Assembly (NCBI GenBank): GCA_038501785.1
Contig: JBAMJR010000001.1
Location: forward strand, 4,024,001-4,088,000
Direction of reading: 5' to 3'
Length of the DNA: 64,000 bases
Source: Myoxocephalus aenaeus
Taxonomy: Eukaryota; Chordata; Actinopteri; Perciformes; Cottidae
The notes below the pieces were generated by a model that saw only the letters and a program-made list of their open reading frames with translations, did not search any database and was not told the origin of the DNA. How positions within the stretch are numbered: position 1 is the first letter of the stretch; every line of letters begins with the position of its first letter. Both the position numbers and the translations under genes were made by a program. Below, in pieces: positions 10,486 through 35,043 of the stretch.

Positions 10486-11261
10486 AATAAGGCTAAACTA
10501 GAAGTTAACACCAATACAAACATTATTTTTGCAGAATTAGTGTGTTAGGGGAGAAGGATGCAGCCATTGTTAAACAGCTGGATTGAAATGCAGCTGGAAC
10601 TGGTCGTGGCTAAAACTGGAAGGCAAGGTCTCAATAAAAGGGCAAGAGGTGTCCTTTCATCTAGGAGATGTATTCTCCAAAATCAACAGGCAGGGATTCG
10701 CCAGATGCATTCTCTGCATCAAAGATATAAATGATGCTAACAAAGGCAGCCATGCTCTCCCTTACCACATTGTGCCTCATATACTGTAAATGTTAGACCA
10801 GTGACAGGCTGGCATGAAATGGCTTGCATAATACTTAGTAAGGAGGCCATAATAATTTTTGACTCATGGCTGAAGTTAAGTTTCTCCAGCTCTCCCCAGG
10901 TTGGCAAAAAATGCATCTCAAAATGCATCAGATTGATGCTTTAAAATATGGAATATTTAAATGTTTCCCCCGGTAATATCCTTCTCACCTTTTTCACCCC
11001 TGACCCGTTTTCATGCCTGGTGCACTCTATAATTTTATTTTGTAAACCCTTGTTTACCTGAAATGTGCAGTGATTTTATTTTGTACCGCCCTGTTTGGCA
11101 GTTGTTTTTCAATAAAATAAAGCAAGCCAATCCACTTTTTCATGTTGATAAGAGCATTAAAATGCAAAAAAAAAAATTGCGATTAATCGCGAGTTAACTA
11201 TGACATAAATGCGATTAATCGCGATTAAATATTTTAATCGCTTGACAGCACTAGTTAATTT

Positions 11262-11769
11262 GGTAACATACCATTTAGAATATGGCACTGATGTCCTTAC
11301 ATAACTTCTATTTATCATAAATCAGAAGAACACTTTTCTGTTTTGTTCTCTGCCAACATGACATGAAACTAAGTTCCTTTAAGAAAGGCGCTTTGCTTTA
11401 CTCTAGTCCAAGTGCCTTTCCAAAACAAAGTCAGTAAATTTGGAGGAATTTGGTAAATAAAGATGAAATAGAAGGATAATATTGGTTGTAGTGCTGATTT
11501 ATTTAGTAGATTACAGTGCAGTTTGCACCTGAATTGCCCGTCTCTTGCCAACTGTGTCTACTCAAGTTGTTGTGCAACGTACGGATGTACACACGGGTGG
11601 AAATCATTTGGAGGAAATTGTTTTATGAGGGTTCGTTGCAGTGGCATGCTGGGAGAATTTAAAGTCCAGGCGTTAACTCCAAGGAACGGAGGTCACAGTC
11701 GGCCAATAAAGACTCCAGTTTGCACTCGGAGCTCCAGAGCCGTCGGTGGGAGAGAGGAAAAAGCGGAAA
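11262..11769 (+). promoter_or_regulatory. mamdc4 upstream and 5' leader region
   Basis: The stretch directly precedes the mamdc4 start codon. CCAATAAAG at about 11703 is a possible CCAAT or TATA-like element. No other strong motif is seen and the transcription start is unknown. Confidence 0.3.
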
Positions 11770-24961
<13,192 letters not shown>

Positions 24962-25052
24962 CGCAGGAGGAGCGCTGGTCCTGCCACCTAAAGGTGGCCT
25001 TGTGAAAATGAGGCGATATCACAGCAGAAGAACTGCTTGTGTCGCCCTTAGT

Positions 25053-25134
<82 letters not shown>

Positions 25135-25701
25135 TATATTGAAACACTGATGAAGGCCTAATCGATGAAGGTGCCTCAGATCCGATGGAGCCCTCGAGGG
25201 CCACAGCCCTCTGCCTGTGGACGGACTGATGGAAGTCAGAAGGAGAACGTCTGCGGTGTCGTGGACCGATATTAGCTTCACTTGTCTTTGAATCGAGAAT
25301 CGTAAACCCACAAACGGCACAAATGGTTGCATGGAGATTTGAGATTCATTTTGGATACGTAAGAAAGCATGAACTGGGAGCGTGTGTTTACCAGGCTAGG
25401 AGGGTCTCATGAAAGACACAAGGTGCATTTTGGGAGAGGAGCTTGACTCGCATTAAAGAGCTAAAAGTTCAAATATCTCTGCCTCAATTTGTCTCTCGCA
25501 AGTCTCCCGATGTTAGAGAAAGTTATGGAGTGCCCCTTTTTTTTAGGAGAGGAAGAAAAGAATGATGTTAAACCTTGAAAAAAATTTATATAGAAAAAAG
25601 TTGACATGTAACGCTGCAGCTTGGGAAATGTCTGTGACGGATGTATTCTTCCAACTTTGAAACAAGATCTAATTAACCTGTGATGATAAATTGAAAATAA
25701 A
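24962..25701 (+). other. mamdc4 3' UTR with (CA)n tract and poly(A) signal
   Basis: No coding signal is present. It contains a (CA)n tract at 25054-25129 and ends with AATAAA at 25696-25701, a plausible mamdc4 polyadenylation signal. Confidence 0.55.
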
Positions 25702-25869
25702 CTTGAGCATTTACACATTGTCAGTATAACTTGGTCTCTGGGGAATTAAATGACTTCATGAATGTCGTCAGTATTTCTTAATGATGGGTGGTTTAAAGTA
25801 ATACTTGCTGTCTGCTCACAATTAGTGTGGACATATATTTTGAATGTATATAAACAACACATGAGAATT

Positions 25870-26317
25870 ACGGTCTCCTATATGGCAATCGCGCGCGCTC
25901 TCTCGCGTGGCAGCTCGCTGCATGGCTGCGCTATAGGGCCACATGCCTCGTTCATCTTTAGGAAGAGGGGGTGACGACATCATGTCCTTAGCAACGGTCG
26001 CGTCTCTACGGCAACATCCTCCGGTGTCCCTATCGGCTGTTGTCACCGTGACTCGACTGAAAACCACCATTTCTCTCGGATGAACTGCTGGTTTTGAAGG
26101 TATGGCGTGATGACACGGCTGGAGCGCGAGCGCGCACCGCAGCAGCAGCCGACTTGAGTGCCTAAAGTTGGTGTGGACCCTCTCCTCCTCTTCATCATTA
26201 CCACCATTGCTCACCCCTTACCAGCACAAGACCGCCAGCCCAGATACGGTTTGTTCTCATCTGGACCGTTTTTATTTGCGCCGACCGGTTCTCATCCAGC
26301 TGCGCGCGTGCGGCTGA
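25870..26317 (+). promoter_or_regulatory. CpG-rich presumptive promoter with RFX-like motifs
   Basis: Local CpG density rises sharply against an AT-rich background (runs of CGCGCGC, CGCG). GTCTCTACGGCAAC (26002-26015) differs by one base from the RFX X-box consensus GTHNYYATRRNAAC. A second AGCAAC half-site ends at 25995. There is no TATA box. It precedes the ATG of the 71-residue candidate gene. Confidence 0.4.
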
Positions 26318-26432
26318 ATGGATCCCGCCGTGCTCATCTTCCTCCTGTACGTCATGATCGCGCACGAGCTGGTCTGCGGCTGGCTGCAGCACCGACGACG
26401 AGCCGCTGGACCTCTGCTGCGCTCAAGGTGAG

Positions 26433-26518
<86 letters not shown>

Positions 26519-27741
26519 CTGTGATTTAGATTTGGTTCTAATGAGAAGTAGAACATCTGGATGTAGTTTCTATACCAATATGTTTTGATAAGTATGGAGG
26601 CACTAACTGATATTAATTAATAATACATTAAGTCACCAGGTACCAATGATAACAAGGGAGTTTGGTCACCCTTCCTGGCTGAAAAACACATTTAACAATT
26701 AAAACAAATAAGAATAAATAAAAAACATTTTAACTCAAACTTGTATCAAACCAAATTCCTCAAATGCATCACAGTGTTAAACGTTGCATTACTGTTCGCC
26801 GTGCCATAACTTTGTCTAAATAAGATAACCGTTTGAGCATTTTGGTTCATACGCTGTGATTAAAATAAATACTCAAGGATCACTTACTGGCTTTTCTTCC
26901 AGTGCTTTCAGTTAATGGGACTTGCCAAGAACGTCAGAATGTCATCCTCATGTGACTTTGATCATGTCGTCGTATATGACTACCTGTTGTCGCGTGATCA
27001 AAGTCACATGAGGATGACACCTGAGCAAGTTCTACTTGTTCCAGGGAGAACAAAGCCAGTAAGTGAACCTTGAGTTGAGAATATTTTATCCAAGAACTGA
27101 AATACTCAATCAGCAAAAGTAGTATTTAAATCAGGCGGTGTCTGTCCAAAAGGAAAGTAAACGAGATCTGACTAAGCATTTGGCACCGAGTTTCTTAACA
27201 GTTATGGATAATCAGTATGTTTTTCTAACTCATCAAACAATTTTTGGTTGTGGGAATTTTCCAGGTGCGTTCCCAGATGCTTAACATGTAAATATTTCCT
27301 TAGCAAACATTGAGACTTTACGGACCTGGCTTTTTTAATGTAGGTCCAAACATAAACTAATGCCACACAGTTAGAGGCCAACTATGATCTAAAATATCAT
27401 TGCATACTTTAGTATTAAGATTTCGCATCACTGGAACAAAGTGTCCTGAACGATAGGTATGACGGCTTTAACAAAGCAAAACTTGCGGAAATGTTCCCAG
27501 AGTGCTCTTTGTATTTGTTTCATTTTTACATTCAATGAGCTGGCCTCAGGGCATGCGTAAAGAAAGTATGTGTTTCCTTGCAAACCGTCAATCGAGTTGG
27601 CTTTGAGCATTAATCACCTGTAACCTCCTCCTCAGCGCCCAGGTGTGCCAGGGAGTCTGGAGTACAAGCAGCCAGTCTGTCAGGCCCGACAGAAGAGGGA
27701 GGGACTTGAGGAAGAGCGGACGCATTGTGAGAAAAGCCTGA
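26318..27741 (+). CDS. candidate 71-residue single-pass membrane protein, unrecognised
   Basis: Two inferred exons. 26318-26427 (ATG 26318, donor GTGAGA) and 27636-27741 (acceptor CTCAG, stop TGA 27739-27741) join in phase 2 and stay open. The protein starts MDPAVLIFLLYVMIAHELVC, a hydrophobic helix of about 18 residues. A short basic stretch (QHRRR) follows, then a Ser/Arg-rich tail ending GRIVRKA, so an N-out/C-in or tail-in small membrane protein is plausible. I do not recognise it. Support is the CpG-rich 5' region, good splice sites and an open junction; length alone makes chance possible. Another frame in exon 2 is open for longer, which weakens the call. Confidence 0.3.
26434..26517. 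repeat. (GT)n microsatellite
   Basis: Starts six bases after the donor of the 26318-26427 exon. Confidence 0.95.
26736..26910 (+). repeat. dispersed repeat, copy 1 (unknown family)
   Basis: About 175 bp is strongly similar, with small gaps, to 29137-29294 in the same orientation. Shared blocks include ACCAAATTCCTCAAATGCAT, AAATAAGATAACCGTTTGAG and ACTCAAGGATCACTTACTGG. There is no coding signal and no terminal repeats I can define. Confidence 0.8.
26941..27018. repeat. perfect 24-bp inverted repeat with 30-nt spacer
   Basis: The left arm (26941-26964, GTCATCCTCATGTGACTTTG followed by ATCA) is the exact reverse complement of 26995-27018. It sits 30 bp after repeat copy 1. The arm end CATGAGGATGAC recurs at 28902-28913. 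It may be a foldback element or paired transposon ends. Confidence 0.85.
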
Positions 27742-30090
27742 TACGAAGAGAGGAGCCAGACAAGGACACTTGCAGCACATCCAGCCAACAACAAAAGCAG
27801 CGGAATCTGCTCTCTGAGTGGCGGCGAGTTCTGCAAATATGGCTCTGCTGTCTTTTCAAGCGCCCCCCAAAAGTGAGTTTTGGGGGGCCGAATCCAGCCA
27901 GAGGACGATATGTCCACACGTCTACACACAAAGTGCTGAGCAAGACCTCTTTTTATTCAGTGGATATGTTTTTGGTTGTTATGATTGAAGCAAGCTAACC
28001 AGTAATATTACCTGGAATGTTTCACATCAAGAAAAGCAACACCACGCTAAGAATGTCGTGCATCACGTTTGTTGTTGTGGAGATTTGGCGGTGATGCTGA
28101 GGAAGGCTTTAAGGACACATGACGCAGCCGAATTGCAGTTAATTATTGCTGTTCACTGTCATTAAAGGGAGGGAACCGATCCTGTTTTTCTTATCCTCAG
28201 ATATGTTCAGAATTCTAATATAAAGCCTCTTGACGTGATCCACATTGTTGATCTGCTTTTGTGTTCAGTTTAATTGACTTGCACAACACCCACGTACAGA
28301 ACTTTGTGTTCATGCTCTGAACGCAAGGGCCTTTTATCAGCTTGAACTTAAGCTGTTGGCCTTTTACTCATTCATCTCCAGCTCCAAGAGCAATCATGCC
28401 AACTGCCAGCAGAGTACGAATGCATATAGAATCAAGTTCCACTGGAAATCCAATTAAACTATTCATGTCAAACCTGTACCGTACGTATTGGCGAACAAGC
28501 CTACACTACTACAGCTGGATTCAGTGATGACGTGATTACTTACTCCTCCGTGTACTTTTTTTGACCATCAAATCAAAATCAAACAAAAAAAACCCCAGTA
28601 ATATCTCATTGATGAATAACATGACATGAAATGGGGAATTCACAAAAAATGGAGACAACAAGAAAATAGTTACAAGATGTATCAAAAACCACGGCCACAA
28701 GTCTAACGTCACGCTAAAAGCTCCACGAGAGGTGCTTTGAGCTAGGCTAATGTCAGCGTGCTAGCATACTGTCCTCGCAAGGACAACGCTAACATGCTGT
28801 TGTTTAACAGACAGCCATGTTTACCACGGCTACCGTCTTAGTTTAGCCTGTTAGCATAACATTGAAATGGCAATTTGCAAAAAAAACATGGCATGAAATG
28901 TCATGAGGATGACCAGAAGTATTACAATCCGTCCTGAAGTGTGTTTATGTGACAGATTTCTTGGTGGGAAAGAAAATGGCATGCCAATCCATCCAGTAGA
29001 TGTAGGGGTAATTCACTGGATACAGGAAAACCACGACCTGCTGGTGGCACTGGAGGATCACCAAAGTGTCATCATCCTCTTGGACCCATGGGTACGGTTC
29101 ATTAAAGCTCCTTGAAAAACACCTGTACAATATGTTAAAACTTATGTATCGAACCAAATTCCTCAAATGCATCGGTTTTAAAAGTTGTATTACCGTTCGC
29201 TGTCTAAATAAGATAACCGTTTGAGCATTGAGGTTCATTCTTGATCTGAACAATACTCAAGGATCACTTACTGGTTTTTCTTGCTGTGCTTTCGACCGTA
29301 TCTCATGGAACCTCGGCCTTTCACGCAGCTCGAGTCTTTTGCCGGCGCTGTGCACACATCAAACACTCAAACGCACCATCGCATTGTATCTAGATGGTAA
29401 CTCACAAACTGGAAAAACCTGCGGGACTTGCTGCCCGACGACCTATCCCAGCTCTCACCATCCCAGGCCAGCGCCTCATCTTCACCATCTGGCGGGAGCT
29501 TTGTGGGGTACCGTGTAGACACTGCCCGACACCACACAGTCCCATGTGACCGGTCCTGTTTCTGTAGGGGTTGTTGAATTTCCGCCTTCTGATCTCAGGA
29601 CAGCTAACCTGACGGAAACTGAACATATGAGCAGCTTCTAGCCTCTAATTGTGTTCACTGAGCTGCAAGACTCTCAGCTCAGCAAACAGCAGTCGGACGC
29701 TATCAGCAGATGTCCTCTCTGGCGCAGGTGGGTGTTCATTATTCCTCATGGGAGTTTTCTGTCAGTGTGTGTTTGTGCCGACGCTAGACCTGTGCAATGA
29801 TTTGTCTGATTTGTTTGTTTTTGTTTTCATATACAGAGGGCAGAATGGGTGGATTTTTGACAGTGGGGGTTAATTCAACACGTGTTGACAATACACAGTA
29901 GGGATGCAATTTAGTTTTTCTTTTTTCCTTCACAGAAGAGAAGTAGTAAAGTTTCAGTTTTGTTTAAAGGCAAAAAAATATGAAGAATCTGATTTGGTCT
30001 AACGGAAACATCATGTGTGTAATGGAAATATCACATAAACACTCCTAGTATCGTGTCACGTTACCTAAAGGACACGTGAGCCCGCGTCAT
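27742..30090. other. intergenic region, mostly unassigned
   Basis: Contains a GCTAGCAT/GCTAAC-rich palindromic stretch around 28740-28860 of a common fish repeat style. Repeat copy 2 is at 29137-29294. No further gene was recognised; the open frames on both strands at 28900-29250 have no family resemblance. Confidence 0.4.
29137..29294 (+). repeat. dispersed repeat, copy 2 (unknown family)
   Basis: The partner of 26736-26910, same orientation, about 2.4 kb away, with a 16-20 bp internal deletion relative to copy 1. Confidence 0.8.
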
Positions 30091-30206
30091 CGCCGTGGTA
30101 TTTGCAGTGCAGTTAAATACCGCATGCAGGTTTGGACACGGCACACACTGAGTTGTGTTGAAGTTCTCGCTTGACTACAATTTGTTTCACCTGTTACGCA
30201 GTAAGT
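30070..30206 (+). promoter_or_regulatory. candidate glul promoter and non-coding first exon
   Basis: An E-box CACGTG (30073-30078) and a TATA-like TTAAATA (30113-30119) are followed about 80 bp later by a strong donor GTAAGT at 30201. This arrangement fits a short 5' non-coding exon spliced to the glul coding exon 1 kb downstream. No transcript evidence is available here. Confidence 0.35.
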
Positions 30207-31206
30207 ATATATTATTGTTAATATTGGTTTATGTGTTTTGTATTTCATTTTGCTTTGCTTGTTGAAACATCGTTGTGAGTGCTGTCATCGTTTTGGGTTC
30301 ATTCATCAAATATCCAGTCTTTGCTCCTTCAATAACCAAAAAGGGATGCAGAGTCTGATGCAACTGGTGGGGCAACTTTGCTGCTTCCCTGTGATGCAAC
30401 TCAAGCTTCCTGATTCTGTGGCTTAATTGATTTTAAGTGTATGTGTAGTGTTTAAAAGTATCCTGTTAAATGTGATAATGTTGTTGAGTTAACAAAAATA
30501 GGAAGGATTAAAAAGAACACTAGTATTTTAAGTGTTTTTTATTTTATTTTATTCTTTCTCCACAACTGGATCAGTTAAATAAATACATTGTTCACACATT
30601 TTGTAAAATTAAATGGAGTGAAATCCCTCGTGATTAGTAAGGTGTAAATGGGAACTCCACAGTTGTGTGTAGATTTTTTTTTATTTTCATGTAGATAGTA
30701 CAGTTGTAGCGTAATATGTTTGACCTTTAATTTGTTTGACACCGAGCACAAAAGTCAAATTAAATTGTACAACGAAGTAAAAGTAAAGGTGGAGAGGGTC
30801 AGAGAACATTTGGTTTATTCTACTCTATTTTATTTATATTTACAGTAATTGTGTTTGATGAAGAAATCAGGAGAGACATTGGATGTCAGTGAATATTGGG
30901 TCACAGTTGTGCTGCATGACAACATTCCCTGCGTCTCTCAGTGTTCAATCAGTTGTCAGTAAAATACTTCTGCATTTTGCTTTCAGTGAGTATAATTGTT
31001 TCGAGCCCTGCAGGTTCCAAGCAAACGTAAATCCTCCTTCTTCCAAGGCAGGACAGAAAGCGTACAGTAGCTTGTCAAACTACCGCTAATGTAGGCCTGG
31101 CGACCCGTAAAGAAGGGACTAATCCGGTGTATGAATGAACAGAAAACCTTGGCTATGAACACCAGAGCTAACATGTCACATGACATCTCTCCGGTTAAAG
31201 GTGAGC

Positions 31207-34200
31207 ATGGCATCTGTCTCGCTCAGCTCCAGCCTCAACAAGGCCGTGCGGCAGCAGTACATGAGCCTGCCGCAGGGGGGGAAGTGCCAGGTCACCTACA
31301 TCTGGATCGACGGCACCGGAGAGGGGCTCCGCAACAAGACCCGGACCCTGGACAGTGAGCCAAACAGCATAGACGGTAAACGCCCCCTTTTTGTGGTTTA
31401 TTACTTTGGTATGCTTGGCCTTCAACTGCATATGTAACTTAAGTATATGGAGTCATTATTCACCCTTGAATTCTAAACGTCTTGCACTTTCCACATCGAG
31501 ATAAAGATCAAATATGATTGGGATTCGTTTGTTCACGTGGGTAGAACTGTTGAGTCTGCTGCTACAGGAATGATGAATAACTTCATTTCAGGGTTAGTTA
31601 AACTGCATCTGTGGCGTTAAATCCAAAGATTACATTACATTTCATTTAGCTGACTTTTTTATCCAAAGCGACTTACAATAAGTGCATTCAACCATGAGTA
31701 CAAACTCAGAACAACAAGAACCAAGAAAGTACAATTTCTTCAATAAAGTCAAACTATAAAGTGCTATCAGTAAGTGCCATTTAATTACAGATTACTGGTG
31801 TGCATATAGATTACAGAATGATTAAGACGTTTGATTTGATGAAGGGATGATGAAGATTATTACACAGCTCTGTTGTCAGACAGAGACTCTATGGGAGGGA
31901 TGCTGGCACACCTACATGGTACACAAAACGTAGCATTGCGATAGAACCTTATTGATATGCCGGCTCAGCTGGAGAACAAATATTTGTCACCGGTCTGTTG
32001 GCCTACTGCCTGTTGAGATGTATGTAAATGTGAATGAATTCAATTTGACAAGTTATGAAGAAAAGGAAATTGTTTTGTACATCTGAGATGTCAGCGCGTA
32101 CATGTACAAATATATTGTATTTATTTATCCTTCCTTTCCTTCTTCAACTGATCTGAGAGCGTACAAACTAACCACACATTGTGTACATCTGACAGCTCCA
32201 ACTAATAGCTTGTAAAGGTGTGTAATTGGATGCCAATGAGTTTATTTTGCATGGCGGTGTTTCTACTTTTAGTGACGTAAAAGACTCCTCTGGTAACCGT
32301 GTACTAGCAATGTGCAAGGTAAATCTCGGTGACATCATGGCTGAAATAGTCAGTGAGCTTAACAGGCTTCGCAGCTGATTCCGATGTTTTGGGGTTCATT
32401 TGTCTGGGCAGATATTCCCGAGTGGAACTTTGATGGCTCGAGCACGTACCAGTCCGAAGGCTCCAACAGCGACATGTACCTCAGCCCAGTGCGCATGTTC
32501 AGGGATCCGTTCTCCCTCGACCCCAACAAACTGGTCCTCTGCGAGGTCCTCAAATACAACCGCTTACCTGCAGGTACGCCGCACACGTTTCTGTTCATCT
32601 GCGTTATCGGCGGTTCAGTTGTACTTGCTACTCACTGCTGTCCCGTTCCGCCTAGAAACGAACCATCGAGCGAGCTGCAGCAAAGTGATGGAGCAGGTGA
32701 AGGAGCACTGCATATGGTTTGGCATGGAGCAGGAGTACACTCTGTTGGGAATAGACGGGCATCCTTACAGTTGGCCCGTGAATGGATTCCCACAACCCCA
32801 AGGTGAACCGGCGATCATGTTCTCTTCCTTTGTCCACTTCATTCATGTGGAAGAATAGGGTACACACTTCATAAAGGGTTTGCAAGGACCAGTGTGTAGC
32901 ATTAATTAGCTAAGAAGGATCCGTTCATCTCTACATTGGGAGCGGGTCCTCTTCACGTAGTCCGGCTTGTTGCACCACCATGTTAACCTACAGCAGCCCG
33001 GAACGGAGGTCAGTAGGTTTTGCACTCCTTCTAAGGCTGTGGCTCACGTTACCACAGCCTTAGAAAGGGAGGAGTCAGTGGAGGAGTATTCAGTTGGTTG
33101 CAATCTGCAAGCACCCCACTAGAGGGCACCAAATCCTACACACTTGCCCTTTAATGCAGCAATAGCGGCCTCATGAGTCAGGTCTGCAGTTACACGTAAA
33201 GGCTAAATATTTCAAATACAATAAATACATTTTGATGTGGATGCTCTTCAGTCCATGATCCCGCTCATACACCAGGAGTTTCTCACAACCTGGCAACCCA
33301 AACATTCTCCTTGCAAACAGATTTTGACTCATCAGGTCTTCCTGGTGAATCAAAGAGCAAGAAAAAGTCAATTATGGCGGACGAGCCCATGTTTTTTTTT
33401 TTTTTTAACAAACTTGCAACACAGAAGTTCCATTTATAATGTCTTGATTATGATTAATATGGCATTGGTATTTTGTAGTTAAGTTTATTATTACAATGCA
33501 TAAACCCATAATAAAGTATGTTTTATTATAAAGTGCTCCAAAAATAACACTTGCTATCACGTCTCCCACTTCAAGGGCCCTTCTACTGTGCAGTGGGGGC
33601 TGACCGGGCTTATGGGCGGGACATCGTGGAGTGCCACTACAAGGCCTGCCTCTATGCAGGAATCACAATTTATGGCACCAATGCTGAAGTTATGCCATCT
33701 CAGGTAAGTGTCGCCGTTGTTCTAATGAGCAGTCGCTTTGTCCTCGGCACAAGTATGGCTGCAACTCCAGGTATTGCTCTCTGTTTATGTTTGTGTGACA
33801 CAAGTTCTTTGTTCTTTGCCCCTGCTTCTTCTCACCGCAGTGGGAGTACCAGGTGGGACCCTGCGAGGGCATCGAGATGGGCGACCAACTGTGGGTCTCA
33901 CGCTTCCTGCTGCATCGTGTGTGTGAAGACTTTGGTGTTGTTGCGTCACTGGACCCAAAACCAATGAAGGGCAACTGGAACGGTGCTGGTTGCCACACCA
34001 ACGTCAGCACCAAGCAGATGAGAGACGCAGGAGGACTGCAGTGAGTAAACTCGTCCTTTGAAACTTGGCATGCGAGTAACTCATGCATCAATTAGCTCAG
34101 TGAAATGGGAACACCGTTCATGAATTAGGATGGAATTATCCCGGCCATTAACATATTAATAACACACCTCCTCAAAAATGGTCTTATAACTTGAATCCTG

Positions 34201-35043
34201 CTCATATTTGAGTATTGTGTCTTCCAAAAGTGACAAAATAGAATGCCCACTGTACATTTCCAGTGAAAACCTTTTTGCTTTTGCAGATTAGATTTAAAGG
34301 ATTTTTTTCGGTTTGGTTTAGCAGCTAAAGAGCATAATCATTCCCTCAGGACTTGGTGGAGACCAAACACAGAGTCTAAAGAGAGTAAATATTGGACTTT
34401 CATTCTTCATGTGACCCGAAACGTGGCTCCAAGTGAATATCAATGTTGCTTTGTCTGCTGGAATGTGCAAATAAGCCACTGTTTGCCAAGGTGCACAACA
34501 CCAACTTACATGTGGTGATGTGTTTACATCTTATTTCTACGGCCTCTGAGGGAGAGAAAAAACAAGACTAAGCAGACAAACAAAATGATGGCAATGCACA
34601 TCTACAATTTATGTTTGCCACGAAATTCTCAGTCGTATCATTCTACATTTTCAGTCTCCTATCGATGCACGAGCCTCCTGTCTATGAACATTCAGACAAC
34701 GACTCAACTGTCCCTTTTTCCCTCTGATGACAGATACATCGAGCAGGCCATCGAGAAGATGGGCACAAAACACGCCGAGCACATCCGAATGTACGACCCG
34801 CACGGAGGGAAGGACAACATGAGGCGCCTCACGGGTCTCCATGAGACCTCCTCCATCGATGACTTCTCTGCCGGAGTGGCCAACCGGGGCGCCAGCATCC
34901 GCATCCCGCGCCAGGTGGGCCAGGAGCAGAAAGGCTACTTTGAGGACCGTCGGCCCGCAGCAAACTGCGACCCGTACTCAGTGACAGAGGCCATCACAGT
35001 CACCTGCCTGCTCGATTCAGAAGACGCAGAAGAGAGCAAGTAG
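31207..35043 (+). CDS. glul: glutamine synthetase
   Basis: Six coding exons: 31207-31375, 32412-32573, 32656-32802, 33576-33703, 33841-34040 and 34734-35043 (stop TAG 35041-35043). All phases agree, giving 371 residues (human 373). The enzyme makes glutamine from glutamate, ammonia and ATP as a decamer. Conserved sites are all visible: the DGSS grasp region ([20 protein letters not shown]), metal/ATP residues in [20 protein letters not shown] and GPCEGI, ammonia/glutamate site NGAGCHTN, and catalytic loop LTGLHETS. The C-terminal Arg-rich IRIPR and [14 protein letters not shown] blocks are also intact. The start at 31207 matches vertebrate cytosolic enzymes; an in-frame ATG at 31180 would add nine residues. 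The teleost paralog (a, b or c) cannot be decided from this window. Confidence 0.97.
31630..31725. repeat. common teleost repeat fragment in glul intron 1
   Basis: Contains the familiar TTACATTTCATTTAGCTGAC ... ATCCAAAGCGACTTACAAT sequence found interspersed in many fish genomes. It is a fragment without visible ends. Confidence 0.6.

Larger units (their letters stand above)
9805..11253 (+). mobile_element. hAT element with BED zinc-finger remnant, containing nested insertions
   Basis: The ends are TAGTGCTGTCA and its reverse complement, flanked by a perfect 8-bp duplication GTTAATTT (9797-9804 and 11254-11261), diagnostic of hAT. The subterminal regions hold repeated GCGTTAACG and GCGATTAATCGCG palindromes. 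A BED-finger-like segment is readable near 10610-10780 (FARCILCIKDIND then KGSHAL...H), the start of a hAT transposase. The rest of the transposase is deleted. Two smaller elements are nested at 10170-10211 and 10294-10485. Confidence 0.85.

Noticed and set aside
27588..27929. 113-codon minus-strand frame with a hydrophobic segment
   Set aside because: It has no splice signals or family match; the + strand splice sites explain the region better, though neither is strong.
28903..29253. overlapping open frames on both strands
   Set aside because: No domain, no splice context and partly inside the unknown dispersed repeat; treated as non-coding.
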